DNA from: Parundibacterium terreum
GTDB lineage: Bacteria; Pseudomonadota; Gammaproteobacteria; Burkholderiales; Burkholderiaceae_D
Assembly: GCF_014636315.1 (NCBI RefSeq)
Contig: NZ_BMED01000001.1
Location: 620,316-684,315, forward strand
Reading direction: 5' to 3'
DNA: 64,000 bases
Position 1 is the first letter of the stretch. Every line of letters starts with the position of its first letter. The position numbers and the translations under genes were made by a program. The notes under the pieces were generated by a model, which saw only the letters and a program-made list of their open reading frames with translations, was not told the origin of the DNA and made no database searches. Below, in pieces: positions 35,897 to 45,116 of the stretch.

Positions 35897-37144
35897 TCAA
35901 ACCGCTCCGGCCGTCTGCGCACTGGCACGCGACAGCAAAGCACGGAATGCATCAAACACTTTTTGCATAGCCACCGGCTTGTATGGATATAAATCCACCG
36001 GGTCCATGCCGTGCACGATCATGCTGGTATCCACTTCGAACACCAGGAACTCGCCATCCACGGTTTCCGCACAATCGATGCCGACATAATCAAGACCAAA
36101 TTTTTCGACGATCCGTGCAAAGGCAGCCTGATGGCGCTTGGCAAAACCTTCGTCAAAGCTTGCCATTGCCTGCGCCTCTTCATCCCGCTTGGGCTGGCTC
36201 TCGGCCATGCCGGCGTTCAGGTAATGGATCATCCAGTGCTCGGACACCGCCATATGGCAAAGGAAAGGCTTGCCGTCCACCAAAACAATGCGATATTTGC
36301 GGAATAGTCCGTCAGCATTGCTGTAATCGACAAAGCGCGAAATGAAAAACTCATCCTCCAGCATATTGTCCAGGTAGGCGCGCACGTCCGATGCGGACAG
36401 CAGCTTCATCAAGCCATGCCCGGCATGCGAACCGACCGGCCTGACGATAATAGGGAAGTCGCCATCGCCCAGCAAGGACAGTGGCGTAATCTCGGATGCG
36501 GCAAGCCGCTCCAGCGCGCGCCGGTCTACCCTGGTGGTCACCGGCATGCAGATACCCTCGGTACCGGCCAGAAGCTTGGCAACCCGGTCGCGCGACAATT
36601 TCAGCGAGTGTTCTGCACGGTTCAGCACAGGGCGCGGCCAATCGCGCGTTTCTTCGGCGATCTGCGCCAACAGTTCATGCGTATTTTCTGCCTCGCCGAC
36701 AGCGACAAAAAGTACATCATGGTCCGGCACCAGCTCAGGCAAAGGCACGCCCGGCAACACGTACAGCAGGTCAACAGCAACATCGGAGTCTTCCAGCAGG
36801 AACTCTATCGGTGTGTTCGCCATGAAGTCGCCCGGCACCATCAACGCCAATACGCGTAATTTGACTTCATTGCCTAGCGCTGTCGGCAACTGGTAGAAGC
36901 GCGCCAGATCCAATGCCTCCGCCTGGGTGGCGATGGCCACCTCGCGGCTACCCAGCATATACAGGATGGTGGACAGATCCATCATTGCATTCGCATCCGC
37001 CGGATGGGTATTCAAATGCTCGATCAGCTCATTGCCCAATGGAGTCAGGTTGACTGAATAGTAGGCGGCCCGCAGCATTGCTGCCAGGCCCATCAGGTAA
37101 TCAGAACCTGGAGTAAATACAGGAGCAAGATTGGTCGGTTTCAT
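35897..37144 (-). CDS. ATP-grasp ligase with N-terminal TPR-like region
   Basis: A 415-residue protein. The N-terminal part (about 35-85) is helical and TPR-like. The C-terminal part is an ATP-grasp domain of the RimK/glutathione-synthase type: a substrate/ATP lobe from about 180, the glycine-rich loop VRPVGSHAGHG (about 234-244), and metal ligands in DYVGIDCAET and FEVDTS (about 352-374). ATP-grasp enzymes join a carboxylate to an amine or thiol via acyl-phosphate. It lies between two PLP-enzyme genes on the same strand, and an amide ligation using their product is inferred. Confidence 0.8.
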   Translation of the reverse strand: MKPTNLAPVFTPGSDYLMGLAAMLRAAYYSVNLTPLGNELIEHLNTHPADANAMMDLSTILYMLGSREVAIATQAEALDLARFYQLPTALGNEVKLRVLALMVPGDFMANTPIEFLLEDSDVAVDLLYVLPGVPLPELVPDHDVLFVAVGEAENTHELLAQIAEETRDWPRPVLNRAEHSLKLSRDRVAKLLAGTEGICMPVTTRVDRRALERLAASEITPLSLLGDGDFPIIVRPVGSHAGHGLMKLLSASDVRAYLDNMLEDEFFISRFVDYSNADGLFRKYRIVLVDGKPFLCHMAVSEHWMIHYLNAGMAESQPKRDEEAQAMASFDEGFAKRHQAAFARIVEKFGLDYVGIDCAETVDGEFLVFEVDTSMIVHGMDPVDLYPYKPVAMQKVFDAFRALLSRASAQTAGAV

Positions 37145-37184
37145 AAGTTATTCCTTGTGTTCCTGTCGGTGACGGTCGGTGACG

Positions 37185-38669
37185 CTATGCGGCAGCGAGT
37201 CGCCGGCCGAATGTCAGTGTTGCATCCAGCAGTGCATCAATATCCTGGGTACTTGTTCTATGATTAAACAGCGCTGCCCGTATCGCAAAATGGCCGCCCA
37301 TCGTCGTCGATGAGGGGGCAACAATACCGGACTCCTGCAAGGCAATTACAATCTGCTGATTCAGCGCATCGGCCTGTTCATCACTGATGCCCTCCGGCAG
37401 ATAACGGAAGCAGACGATATTCAGTGCAACAGGGGCCAGCAATTGCAACTGCGGGTTTGCCGTGATTTTCTGTTGCAGGTACTGCGCCAGCGCGCAGCTA
37501 TGCTCTATCACCCGCGCCAGGCCATCGGCGCCGTAAACCTTCAACGTGAACCAGGTTTTTAGCGCACGAAAGCCACGCGATAAATCGGGTCCATAGTCGC
37601 AAGGCCAGGGAGAGCCTGCAGCCATGCCGCGCTCACCGCGCTTCAGGTAGGTTTTTTCCTGGGAGGCAAAAGTTTCCAGATGCAGTTCGCCGTCACGTAC
37701 CAGGATAAAACCTGCGTCATACGGTACCTGCATCCATTTATGGAAATCAAAGGCGACGGAATCGGCAAGCTCCAGCCCTTTCAGGCGCGGTGCCAGTTGC
37801 GGCGACAGCATGGCCAGCGCGCCAAAAGCGCCGTCCACATGGAAATAGGCATCATGCTGGCGCGCTATCTGGGCAATCGCCGTCAGATCATCAATCGCAC
37901 CGGCATCCACAGTACCTGCCGTGCCGACAATCAGGAAAGGCGTAAAGCCGCGCTCGCTATCCACCTTGAGCTGGGCGGCCAGGACGGACAGGTCCATCTG
38001 CCCGTATTCATTGACAGGAATCAGACGCAGCATGTCCCTGCCAAGGCCCGCCAGATCCATCGCCTGGGCGATGCAGCCGTGTGCGCGGGCCGAGGTATAG
38101 GCGCTCAGGCGCTGCGCACTGGCTGCCACGCCGTCGGTACGGACATCCGCGCCCAGTTTCCTGGTGCGCGCTACCAGCGTGCCGATAAAATTGGCCATGG
38201 AAGAGCCGGTGACAAACAAGCCGCTGGCAGTCTCAGGAAAGCCGAACAACTCGCGCACCCAGCGTACGATCTGGCGCTCCACCTCAATCGGAATATGGTC
38301 ACGCCCGCCCAGGTTGGCATTCAGTCCGGCGGCCAGCATCTCGGCCAGCATGCCCACCGGCGAGCCGCCGCCATGCACCCAGCCCATAAAGCCCGGATGC
38401 GCATTACCCACCGCATAAGGCAGGATATTGTCCATGAATGTGCGATGCGCCTGCGCCAGGTCTCCAGGCGCGCGTGGCAAGGGTTCGTGAAAGCCGGCAC
38501 GGATTGCATCGGGTATGGGCTGCCACACGGGGCGGCTGCGGATGTCCTGCAGATATCCCAGCATATCGTCCAGCATGCCGTGAGCTTGCTGCCTGAACGC
38601 TTGCCATTCCTCCGGATTGGCAGGATCCAGCGAGCTGGAACTCATTTCCTTGGTATTTTTATCACTCAT
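37185..38669 (-). CDS. Group II PLP-dependent amino-acid decarboxylase
   Basis: A 494-residue decarboxylase of the aromatic-L-amino-acid / glutamate / diaminobutyrate type. PLP-binding residues are HVDGAFG (D279) and the Schiff-base lysine K311 in FDFHKWMQVPYDAG. TGSSMAN (154-160) marks the phosphate site. Substrate is unassigned: the family decarboxylates aromatic amino acids, glutamate, aspartate or diaminobutyrate. It is first of three genes, 40 bp before the ATP-grasp gene. The ATG at 38669 is preferred over the TTG at 38681. Confidence 0.87.
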   Translation of the reverse strand: MSDKNTKEMSSSSLDPANPEEWQAFRQQAHGMLDDMLGYLQDIRSRPVWQPIPDAIRAGFHEPLPRAPGDLAQAHRTFMDNILPYAVGNAHPGFMGWVHGGGSPVGMLAEMLAAGLNANLGGRDHIPIEVERQIVRWVRELFGFPETASGLFVTGSSMANFIGTLVARTRKLGADVRTDGVAASAQRLSAYTSARAHGCIAQAMDLAGLGRDMLRLIPVNEYGQMDLSVLAAQLKVDSERGFTPFLIVGTAGTVDAGAIDDLTAIAQIARQHDAYFHVDGAFGALAMLSPQLAPRLKGLELADSVAFDFHKWMQVPYDAGFILVRDGELHLETFASQEKTYLKRGERGMAAGSPWPCDYGPDLSRGFRALKTWFTLKVYGADGLARVIEHSCALAQYLQQKITANPQLQLLAPVALNIVCFRYLPEGISDEQADALNQQIVIALQESGIVAPSSTTMGGHFAIRAALFNHRTSTQDIDALLDATLTFGRRLAAA

Positions 38670-39075
38670 CGAGGCACTCAAATCGGATTTATCTGCGGAT
38701 TTCTATTGCATGCCTAAGACAGTGTAGACCCTGGCGCACACCGCCGAGGCAACAAATACTTAAGTAAACATACAGGTAGTGAGCAGAAATGATGCCCCAG
38801 AATAACATCGGCACATTGGCCGCATATCTTCAAACAGACCTCGGATAGCCCGCCTGCTCTCGCTCAGCGGCGAATTGAGCACAAAAACATATCAAAATTA
38901 CACAAGCCATCCAAAAATCTGAAGTAAATCAGTCAATACAGATGACAAAACTCTACCGGAAAGGCAATTTTTCACAATTCTTTTAAATTATTTTCAAATC
39001 GCCCTAAAGTTTCACCAAAGTCGATCCGTAAATGCAGGACAAGCCGTAATTTAATCTTTTTTTCGGTAGAAGCTT
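38670..39075. other. Divergent intergenic region, decarboxylase cluster / fliT
   Basis: About 400 bp holding the promoter of the decarboxylase-ATP-grasp-PLP operon on the minus strand and a sigma-28-type promoter for fliT on the plus. I see no strong dyad. Confidence 0.5.
39005..39032 (+). promoter_or_regulatory. Sigma-28-type promoter for the fliT-like gene
   Basis: TAAAGTTT (39005-39012), a perfect match to the -35 consensus, followed after the same 16-nt TAAA-to-CCG distance as the fliC promoter by TCCGTAAA (39025-39032). It lies 44 bp before the start codon. Confidence 0.6.
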
Positions 39076-39387
39076 ATGACATCCTCAGACGTGATCGCAC
39101 TGTACGAACATATTGCCGGTTTATCCAGCCAGATGCTCGCGGCCGCACGCGCCAATGACTGGGCCAGCCTCAGCATGCTGGAACAGGAATGTGCAGAACA
39201 TTCCCGCGCCGTGGAATCCAATCCACTGCCACCACTGAGCGGCGCCGATCGCATGCGTAAAATCGCACTGATCACCCAGATACTGGCAACTGACAGGCAA
39301 ATCACTGAAATTACAGAACCCTGGATGGCAAGGCTGGCAGAAATCAACCAGCGCACTGCCGCCCCGCAAGAGCTGGCAGCTCACTAG
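39076..39387 (+). CDS. fliT: FliT-like flagellar chaperone
   Basis: A 103-residue helical protein of the FliT family, which binds the filament cap protein FliD and can inhibit FlhDC. It resembles FliT in size and in the pattern of heptad-like helices (VIALYEHIAGLSSQMLAAA, MRKIALITQILATDRQITE). No other flagellar gene is adjacent, but a sigma-28-type promoter supports the assignment. Confidence 0.75.
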   Translation: MTSSDVIALYEHIAGLSSQMLAAARANDWASLSMLEQECAEHSRAVESNPLPPLSGADRMRKIALITQILATDRQITEITEPWMARLAEINQRTAAPQELAAH

Positions 39388-39455
39388 TTCTGCATTCCGG
39401 GTAGGCGCCCTGCCTACCCTTAGTTTTCGATTTTCCGGCTTAATTCAGCATTAAC

Positions 39456-40421
39456 TCAGCATCCGGAAACGCACTTCCCTTCCGCACTAAACTCCATCGT
39501 CTTCCCGCTCAAAGGCACATAGACCGGTACCTTCACCGCATTCTTGAAGTCCATGGTCTTGCCGGGCAAGAGCTTGCCATCCTTGGTTGCCGCCTCATTG
39601 GCATGGGAGGCAATCACTGCGTTTGGCTGCACCAGGTCATTCATCACATACGCCGCTTCTGCCGGCCCGGTAGAAAATACGCCGCCTATGTTCATGACTG
39701 CCAGCTTTGGTTTGTAGTAGCGGCGCACCACCAGGTCCTGGTCAGCAATGATGCCGGTATCGCCAGACAAATACACCGCCAGCCCGTTAGAGAAAGTGAT
39801 GACATAGCCGCCGGCAGGGCCGACATAGGCCGTCAATCCGCTGGCGGCCAGGCCTTCTGCCTGCGCCCCGGTCAGGAACTTGGGATCCAGGCCATTGGTA
39901 TGCGCAGCCGGAACGCTGGCAATGCCAACGCCGCCGATTTTCGCCAATCCGCCAAATCTGACCAGGCGCACCAGATCATCGCCACCCGCAGCCTTAAGCC
40001 GCTTGCCAAAAAAATCACCCATCTCGCCGCCGACAAAGAGCTTGGCCTTCTTGGCCAGCACAACTTCCTCGGTCACTGACGACGGCGTACTTTTGGCTGA
40101 AAAATCCGGCGCTGCACAGGTGCCTGCGTTTGCCGTCGGCTGATAGACGTCGCCCAGGTGGTCGCCATGCAAATGCGTCAGCAGCACCGCATCGATTTTT
40201 CCCAGCCGGGGATCGCTGCCGCCGCGTACGGTACGGCCGGCGTCGTACAGGATGCGAGTGCCGTCCGGATCTTCAAAGATCAGTGCGCGGTCAGCACGAC
40301 AAAATTCGCCGTCATGGCTACCCAGTGGAGTGATCTTGACATTAGCGGCAACGGCAGTGGCCGACAAGACCATGAGCGCGGCGGCAAAACACAATTGGGA
40401 CAGCGTTTTCTTATCTTCCAT
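39456..40421 (-). CDS. Periplasmic metallo-beta-lactamase-fold hydrolase
   Basis: A 321-residue exported MBL-fold protein. Signal peptide about 1-26 (AVAA). The metal-binding motif HLHGDHLGD (83-91) is intact, with further metal ligands in AHTNG and SGDTGI (DTG). The closest recognisable type is the UPF0173/YycJ-like MBL hydrolases; the substrate is unknown. The ribosome site GGAGGAG is near the start. It is followed by a small membrane-protein gene further upstream on the same strand. Confidence 0.87.
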   Translation of the reverse strand: MEDKKTLSQLCFAAALMVLSATAVAANVKITPLGSHDGEFCRADRALIFEDPDGTRILYDAGRTVRGGSDPRLGKIDAVLLTHLHGDHLGDVYQPTANAGTCAAPDFSAKSTPSSVTEEVVLAKKAKLFVGGEMGDFFGKRLKAAGGDDLVRLVRFGGLAKIGGVGIASVPAAHTNGLDPKFLTGAQAEGLAASGLTAYVGPAGGYVITFSNGLAVYLSGDTGIIADQDLVVRRYYKPKLAVMNIGGVFSTGPAEAAYVMNDLVQPNAVIASHANEAATKDGKLLPGKTMDFKNAVKVPVYVPLSGKTMEFSAEGKCVSGC

Positions 40422-40455
40422 ACAAGTCTCCTCCGGGTTAATAGGATGCTACGTT

Positions 40456-40638
40456 CTACTTGCCGTGGTAGCCGGTAATCCTGTCCAGGAAATCAAAACT
40501 GCAGCAATCCGAGAAATAGGATTCATTGACCCATACCAGCAGACCACAAATGATAATGACACCAAAACACACTACCAGCAGCCTGCCAAAGCGCGGCATT
40601 CTTTCTTTCGCTGTTTCCAGCTCAGGTTTATTACTCAT
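40456..40638 (-). CDS. Small single-pass membrane protein
   Basis: A 60-residue predicted protein with one hydrophobic segment (about 18-37, LLVVCFGVIIICGLLVW) and a charged N-terminus; the C-terminal part contains SDCCSF. It lies 34 bp upstream of the MBL-fold gene on the same strand and could be co-transcribed with it. Ribosome site is weak. Included because the frame is coherent and strongly membrane-like; function unknown. Confidence 0.5.
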   Translation of the reverse strand: MSNKPELETAKERMPRFGRLLVVCFGVIIICGLLVWVNESYFSDCCSFDFLDRITGYHGK

Positions 40639-40758
40639 GTTTACTACTCATAAGAAGCAATGGGATAAAAATGCAAAAGCATCATTCTAACGGTCTTTGG
40701 CGCATTTTGACGCCAGCCCCTACAATAGCTGCTTGCACATCCTCCCAACAGATTCCTG

Positions 40759-41400
40759 ATGTCCCTGCCCATCCTGTATTCATTTCGCCGCTGCCCTTAT
40801 GCAATGCGCGCCCGGCTGGCATTGAAATATGCCGCCATCCCTGTCGAATTGCGTGAAGTCGCCTTGCGCAGCAAGCCCGCAGAGATGCTGGCGATATCGC
40901 CCAAGGCAACCGTGCCTGTATTGCAATTGCCCGGCGGCGAAGTGATTGAACAAAGCCTGGACATCATGCGCTGGGCGCTGGCCCAAAATGATCCCGAGCA
41001 GTGGCTGCCGGACGATGCGCAGAGCAGCGAAGTAGAGCAACTGATCGCCATCAACGACGCCCCCTTCAAAGCCATGCTGGACCGCTACAAGTATGCAGGC
41101 CGCTACCCTGAGCATCCTGCCGCCCACTATCGCGACAACGGCATTGCCCTGCAGATCGCGCCGCTGGAGGAGAGACTGCTTAAAACCAGCTACCTGACCG
41201 GCGAACGCATTTCGCTGGCCGATATGGCGCTCTTCCCTTTTGTGCGCCAATTCGCCCATGTGGATAGGGAATGGTTTGATGCCAGCTCCTTTCAGGCTGT
41301 AAATGCCTGGATGCAGCGCATGCTCGAATCCGAGTTATTCAACGCCGTGATGCATAAATTCGAGCCGTGGCAAGCCGGCGACGAAGTCTTGATATTTTGA
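40759..41400 (+). CDS. Glutathione S-transferase family protein
   Basis: A 213-residue GST with the active-site motif RRCPYAMRARLA (Cys12), like glutaredoxin-2/omega-type proteins, followed by PKATVPVLQLP and a DIMRWAL segment, then a helical C-terminal domain. The cysteine suggests a thiol-transferase role. It is followed after 58 bp by rlmF. The start at 40759 is not confirmed by a strong ribosome site. Confidence 0.87.
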   Translation: MSLPILYSFRRCPYAMRARLALKYAAIPVELREVALRSKPAEMLAISPKATVPVLQLPGGEVIEQSLDIMRWALAQNDPEQWLPDDAQSSEVEQLIAINDAPFKAMLDRYKYAGRYPEHPAAHYRDNGIALQIAPLEERLLKTSYLTGERISLADMALFPFVRQFAHVDREWFDASSFQAVNAWMQRMLESELFNAVMHKFEPWQAGDEVLIF

Positions 41401-41458
41401 ATTGCAGGCGCCGCTGTACATTGTGGGACAATAGCGGCTACCCATAAAGATCAATGTC

Positions 41459-42472
41459 ATGCCCCCAGCCGCCCCACGCAAAACCAAACCTGCCACCGCA
41501 ATCACGGCTGCAATCAACGTCACTACCGGCGGTGCTGCGCTGCATCCGCGTAATCGCCACCAGGGCCGATACGACTTTGCACGCCTTGCGGCTGTCGATG
41601 AAGAACTGGCGCAGAGCCTGATGACCAATCCCGTCGGCGAACAAACCATCAACTTCAGCGACGCAGCCGCCGTCAAGGCACTCAACCGCGCACTATTAAA
41701 AGATAGTTACGGCATTCAGGGATGGGATATCCCTGCTGACTACCTGTGCCCACCGATACCGGGCCGGGCCGACTATCTGCATTACCTGGCCGACCTGCTG
41801 GCTGAAAGCAATGCCGGCAAGCGCGGGGCCATACCACGCGGAAGCAGCGTCCATGTACTGGATGTCGGCGTGGGAGCCAATTGCATTTATCCGCTGATAG
41901 GCCATCACGAATACGGCTGGCAGTTCACAGGCACCGACATCAATCCAGCCTCGCTGGACAATGCGAACAAGGTATTGGGAGCCAACACAGGCTTGCAAGA
42001 GGCGATCAGCCTGCGCTTGCAGACATCCAGCACCAGCATCTTCAAGGGCATCGTGATGGATGACGAGTGGTTTGACCTGAGCTTGTGCAATCCCCCCTTC
42101 CACGCCTCGGCAGCAGAGGCCAGTGCCGGCACTCAGCGCAAATGGCAGAACCTGGGCAAATCGGCAGAGGCCAGCGGCGCATTGAACTTCGGCGGCCAGA
42201 ACGCAGAACTATGGTGTGCAGGTGGCGAGGAAAGCTTCATCACGCGCATGATCCAGGAAAGCGCGCAAATCCCTACCCGCATCCTCTGGTTCAGCACACT
42301 GGTCTCCAAATCCGCCAGCCTGCCCGGCATCTACGCCGCCTTGAAAAAAGTAGGCGTACAGAACAGCAAAACCATCGCGATGAGCCAGGGCCAGAAACAG
42401 AGCAGGCTGGTGGCATGGACTTTTCTGAACTCCACTCAAAAAGCGGCATGGGCCAAGCTGCGCTGGAAATAG
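41459..42472 (+). CDS. rlmF: 23S rRNA (adenine-1618-N6)-methyltransferase
   Basis: A 337-residue class-I methyltransferase that N6-methylates A1618 of 23S rRNA. The SAM-binding site (VLDVGVGANCIYPLIG), the FTGTDINPASLDNA segment and the catalytic motif NPPFHAS are intact. LHPRNRHQGRYDF near the N-terminus is typical of RlmF. The N-terminal 25 residues are low-complexity and may be partly untranslated. Confidence 0.93.
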   Translation: MPPAAPRKTKPATAITAAINVTTGGAALHPRNRHQGRYDFARLAAVDEELAQSLMTNPVGEQTINFSDAAAVKALNRALLKDSYGIQGWDIPADYLCPPIPGRADYLHYLADLLAESNAGKRGAIPRGSSVHVLDVGVGANCIYPLIGHHEYGWQFTGTDINPASLDNANKVLGANTGLQEAISLRLQTSSTSIFKGIVMDDEWFDLSLCNPPFHASAAEASAGTQRKWQNLGKSAEASGALNFGGQNAELWCAGGEESFITRMIQESAQIPTRILWFSTLVSKSASLPGIYAALKKVGVQNSKTIAMSQGQKQSRLVAWTFLNSTQKAAWAKLRWK

Positions 42473-42659
42473 CTGAGTTGAAGCGAGGAACTTGAACCTG
42501 CCAAGGCAGGTCATACCAAAATAGCTACTTTATTCGCTCCGTGCAGCAAATCCCTATAAAATACCGCCTCGCCAGCGAAGATGGTCCGCAAAACCATGCG
42601 GATTATCTTGCCGACAACGAAACACGCTCAACAAAAGAAACTAGAAACTGGAACACATA

Positions 42660-42941
42660 GTGAAAACCGCACTCATCGCAGGCAAGGCAGTTGCCAACAT
42701 CGACAAACAAATCATAGGCAACCTGTTGCTGGACCAGGCCAGCGTAGAAGACGTCCGCCAGGAACAGATGGTCATCGGCATCCGTAACGAGGCCGGAGAA
42801 ATCTACCGCCTGATCGGCGCGGCAAAGCTGAACAACTATATGAACGCCATGGAAGAACTGATGGACCTGGAAATGGTCGATGAACTGGAAGATGAAGAAG
42901 AATCCAGGGAAGGCTGCGACGCTATTTTCAGCGAAGGCTAA
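42660..42941 (+). CDS. Small acidic protein of unknown function
   Basis: A 93-residue protein starting at GTG (GGA in the upstream region). The C-terminal third is strongly acidic (DELEDEEESREG). The N-terminal two thirds look alpha/beta (TALIAGKAVANIDKQIIGNL, MVIGIRNEAGEIYRLIGAAK). No family is recognised. It is flanked by rlmF and the MFS gene on the same strand. Confidence 0.6.
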   Translation: MKTALIAGKAVANIDKQIIGNLLLDQASVEDVRQEQMVIGIRNEAGEIYRLIGAAKLNNYMNAMEELMDLEMVDELEDEEESREGCDAIFSEG

Positions 42942-43174
42942 ACAGCACTCCGGCTCCTGGCCATCCCCTCCACTACGCAGGCCAGTTCCGTTCTGTCCTG
43001 CAACATCGAATCCCTCCCAAATTATCTTGGTAGTGTTAATCTATCAAGAGGCAGTTGCAAAATTAGCCTGGCTAGGCGTCGCCGACGAAGACAGTGCTAT
43101 AGCACGGCTAGGAGGCGCAACAACGCCAGGGTAATTTCGCGACAGACTCTAAAAATAAATGGGAGGGGACAGGT

Positions 43175-44491
43175 ATGAGCATCAGCGATGCAACCAGCAT
43201 CATAGAACCCGAAGGCAGCAGTTTTGAAGAGGCGACTTACCGCAAGCTGACCTGGCGGCTGGTACCTTTTTTGTTCCTGTGTTACATCGTCGCCTACCTG
43301 GACAGGGTCAACGTCGGCTTCGCCAAGCTGCAAATGCTGGGCGACCTGCAGTTCAGCGAAACGGTGTACGGCCTGGGTGCCGGCATCTTCTTTATCGGTT
43401 ATTTCCTGTTTGAAGTCCCCAGCAATATCATCCTGCACAAGGTAGGCGCCCGCGTGTGGATAGCGCGCATCATGCTCACCTGGGGCGTGCTGTCGGCCGC
43501 GATGATGTTTATCGCCACGCCTACGCAATTTTATGTGCTGCGTTTTCTGCTGGGCCTGGCGGAGGCCGGCTTCTTCCCCGGCATTATCCTTTATCTTACC
43601 TATTGGTTCCCTGCAGCCCGGCGCGGGCGCATCGTCGCACTTTTTATGACGGCAGTGGCAATCGCGGGCGTCATCGGCGGCCCCTTGTCCGGCCTGATTG
43701 TCAAAGGCATGGAAGGCGTGAATGGCTGGCGTGGCTGGCAGTGGATGTTCCTGCTGGAGGGCATACCCTCGATCCTTGTCGGCCTGATCACCCTGAGCTA
43801 TCTGGATGACCGCATCGCCGATGCCAAATGGCTGAGCGGACCGGAAAAAACCCTGATCAATAGCGCGGTCTCGCGCGAGCAGCAAGAAAAGCAGACCCAC
43901 GGGCTGGGTGAAGTGTTCAGTAATGGCAAGGTATGGCTAATGGGGCTGATCTATTTTTGCTTTGTGATGGGCCTTTACGGCATCAGCTTCTGGCTGCCGA
44001 CGCTGATCAAGGCGCTTGGCGTCAAGGACTTGATGGATGTGGGTTTGCTGTCTGCCATTCCGTATGCCTTCGCTGCAGTCGCCATGGTACTGATAGGCCG
44101 CAGCTCAGATCAACGCGGCGAGCGCCGCTGGCATATCGCCATCCCCGGCTTCCTGGGCGCGGCAGGACTGGTGCTCAGCGTGAGCTTCGCCAACAGCCCT
44201 GTGCTGGCGATGGCAGCGCTGACCTTGGGCACCGTAGGCATACTGTCCACGCTGCCGCTGTTCTGGAGCCTGCCCACGGCCTTTCTCGGCGGCACGGCAG
44301 CCGCAGCAGGTATTGCGATGATCAATTCGCTGGGCAATCTGGCCGGCTATCTCAGTCCCACGCTGGTAGGCATGATCAAGGATGCGACACAAAGCACCAA
44401 TAACGGCATGTATATGCTGGCGGGCTGCCTGGCCCTGGGCAGCGTGCTAACGCTGAGCGTCTCGCGGCAACCAACCACGAGCAAGGCCTGA
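43175..44491 (+). CDS. MFS transporter (anion:cation symporter type)
   Basis: A 438-residue major facilitator transporter with 12 predicted membrane helices. It contains the typical ACS signature YLDRVNVGFAKLQM and FFPGIILYLTYWFPAARRGR. Homologues take up hydroxylated or dicarboxylic acids such as tartrate, glucarate or phthalate; the substrate cannot be told. A GGAGGGGA ribosome site precedes the ATG, and a strong terminator follows. No catabolic gene is adjacent. Confidence 0.9.
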   Translation: MSISDATSIIEPEGSSFEEATYRKLTWRLVPFLFLCYIVAYLDRVNVGFAKLQMLGDLQFSETVYGLGAGIFFIGYFLFEVPSNIILHKVGARVWIARIMLTWGVLSAAMMFIATPTQFYVLRFLLGLAEAGFFPGIILYLTYWFPAARRGRIVALFMTAVAIAGVIGGPLSGLIVKGMEGVNGWRGWQWMFLLEGIPSILVGLITLSYLDDRIADAKWLSGPEKTLINSAVSREQQEKQTHGLGEVFSNGKVWLMGLIYFCFVMGLYGISFWLPTLIKALGVKDLMDVGLLSAIPYAFAAVAMVLIGRSSDQRGERRWHIAIPGFLGAAGLVLSVSFANSPVLAMAALTLGTVGILSTLPLFWSLPTAFLGGTAAAAGIAMINSLGNLAGYLSPTLVGMIKDATQSTNNGMYMLAGCLALGSVLTLSVSRQPTTSKA

Positions 44492-44504
44492 CTAGGCAAG
44501 ACTT

Positions 44505-44531
44505 CCGGGCTGCATGAAGCAGCCCGGGTTT
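44505..44531 (+). terminator. Intrinsic terminator of the MFS gene
   Basis: CCGGGCTGC (44505-44513) and GCAGCCCGG (44519-44527) form a perfect 9-bp stem with a 5-nt loop, followed by GTTTATC. The convergent GNAT gene ends 30 bp further on. Confidence 0.7.
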
Positions 44532-44560
44532 ATCCATACCGGCGGCAAGTCAAATCAGGA

Positions 44561-45082
44561 TCAACTCTCTGCCGTTTCAAATATGCAGCGATACTCATGG
44601 CAGTCGAGCGCCCTGCCCCTGACGATGGACTTCGCATCGCGCATGCCTACCCTGCTAAATCCACATTTCTCCAACACCCTGACGGATGCCGGATTCTCCA
44701 CCGACACATGGGCAATCACCTGCGCCAGTTGCAATTGCGTGCGAGCCAGTTCCAGCATCTGCATTACTGCAATACTGGTCACCCCGCGGCCTGCAGATGC
44801 TGCGGCCACGCGATACCCTAGCCTGGCCGTATGAGATTTGCGCTCTATGTCGCGCAAATTAATCCGGCCTATCAGCAAACCGCCATCATCCCGTATCAGG
44901 CAAGGATACAGGCTACCGGCGGCATATTTTTCCTGGAAGTTCGCGATATGCGCGCGTATTCCCTCCGGCGTATAAAACCAGTCACCGCGGTCTTCGATAA
45001 ATTGGTCAAACCATTCCCGGTTCGTTTTTTCGAATTGAAGAATGGCGCTCGCATCACTTTGCTGGAGTAAGTCAATCTGCAT
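44561..45082 (-). CDS. GNAT-family N-acetyltransferase (RimJ/RimL-like)
   Basis: A 173-residue acetyltransferase. The acetyl-CoA loop region reads AASAGRGVTSIAVMQML, followed by NPASVRVLEKCGFSRVG. RimJ/RimL-type enzymes acetylate protein N-termini or small amines; the substrate is unknown. The start at 45082 is chosen because homology begins there (MQIDLLQQSD); the frame is open for 16 more codons upstream. It follows the LysE gene on the same strand after 34 bp. Confidence 0.85.
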   Translation of the reverse strand: MQIDLLQQSDASAILQFEKTNREWFDQFIEDRGDWFYTPEGIRAHIANFQEKYAAGSLYPCLIRDDGGLLIGRINLRDIERKSHTARLGYRVAAASAGRGVTSIAVMQMLELARTQLQLAQVIAHVSVENPASVRVLEKCGFSRVGMRDAKSIVRGRALDCHEYRCIFETAES

Positions 45083-45116
45083 ACGTGTTGATGTAAAAAA
45101 ATCCGGAATACCCTTG

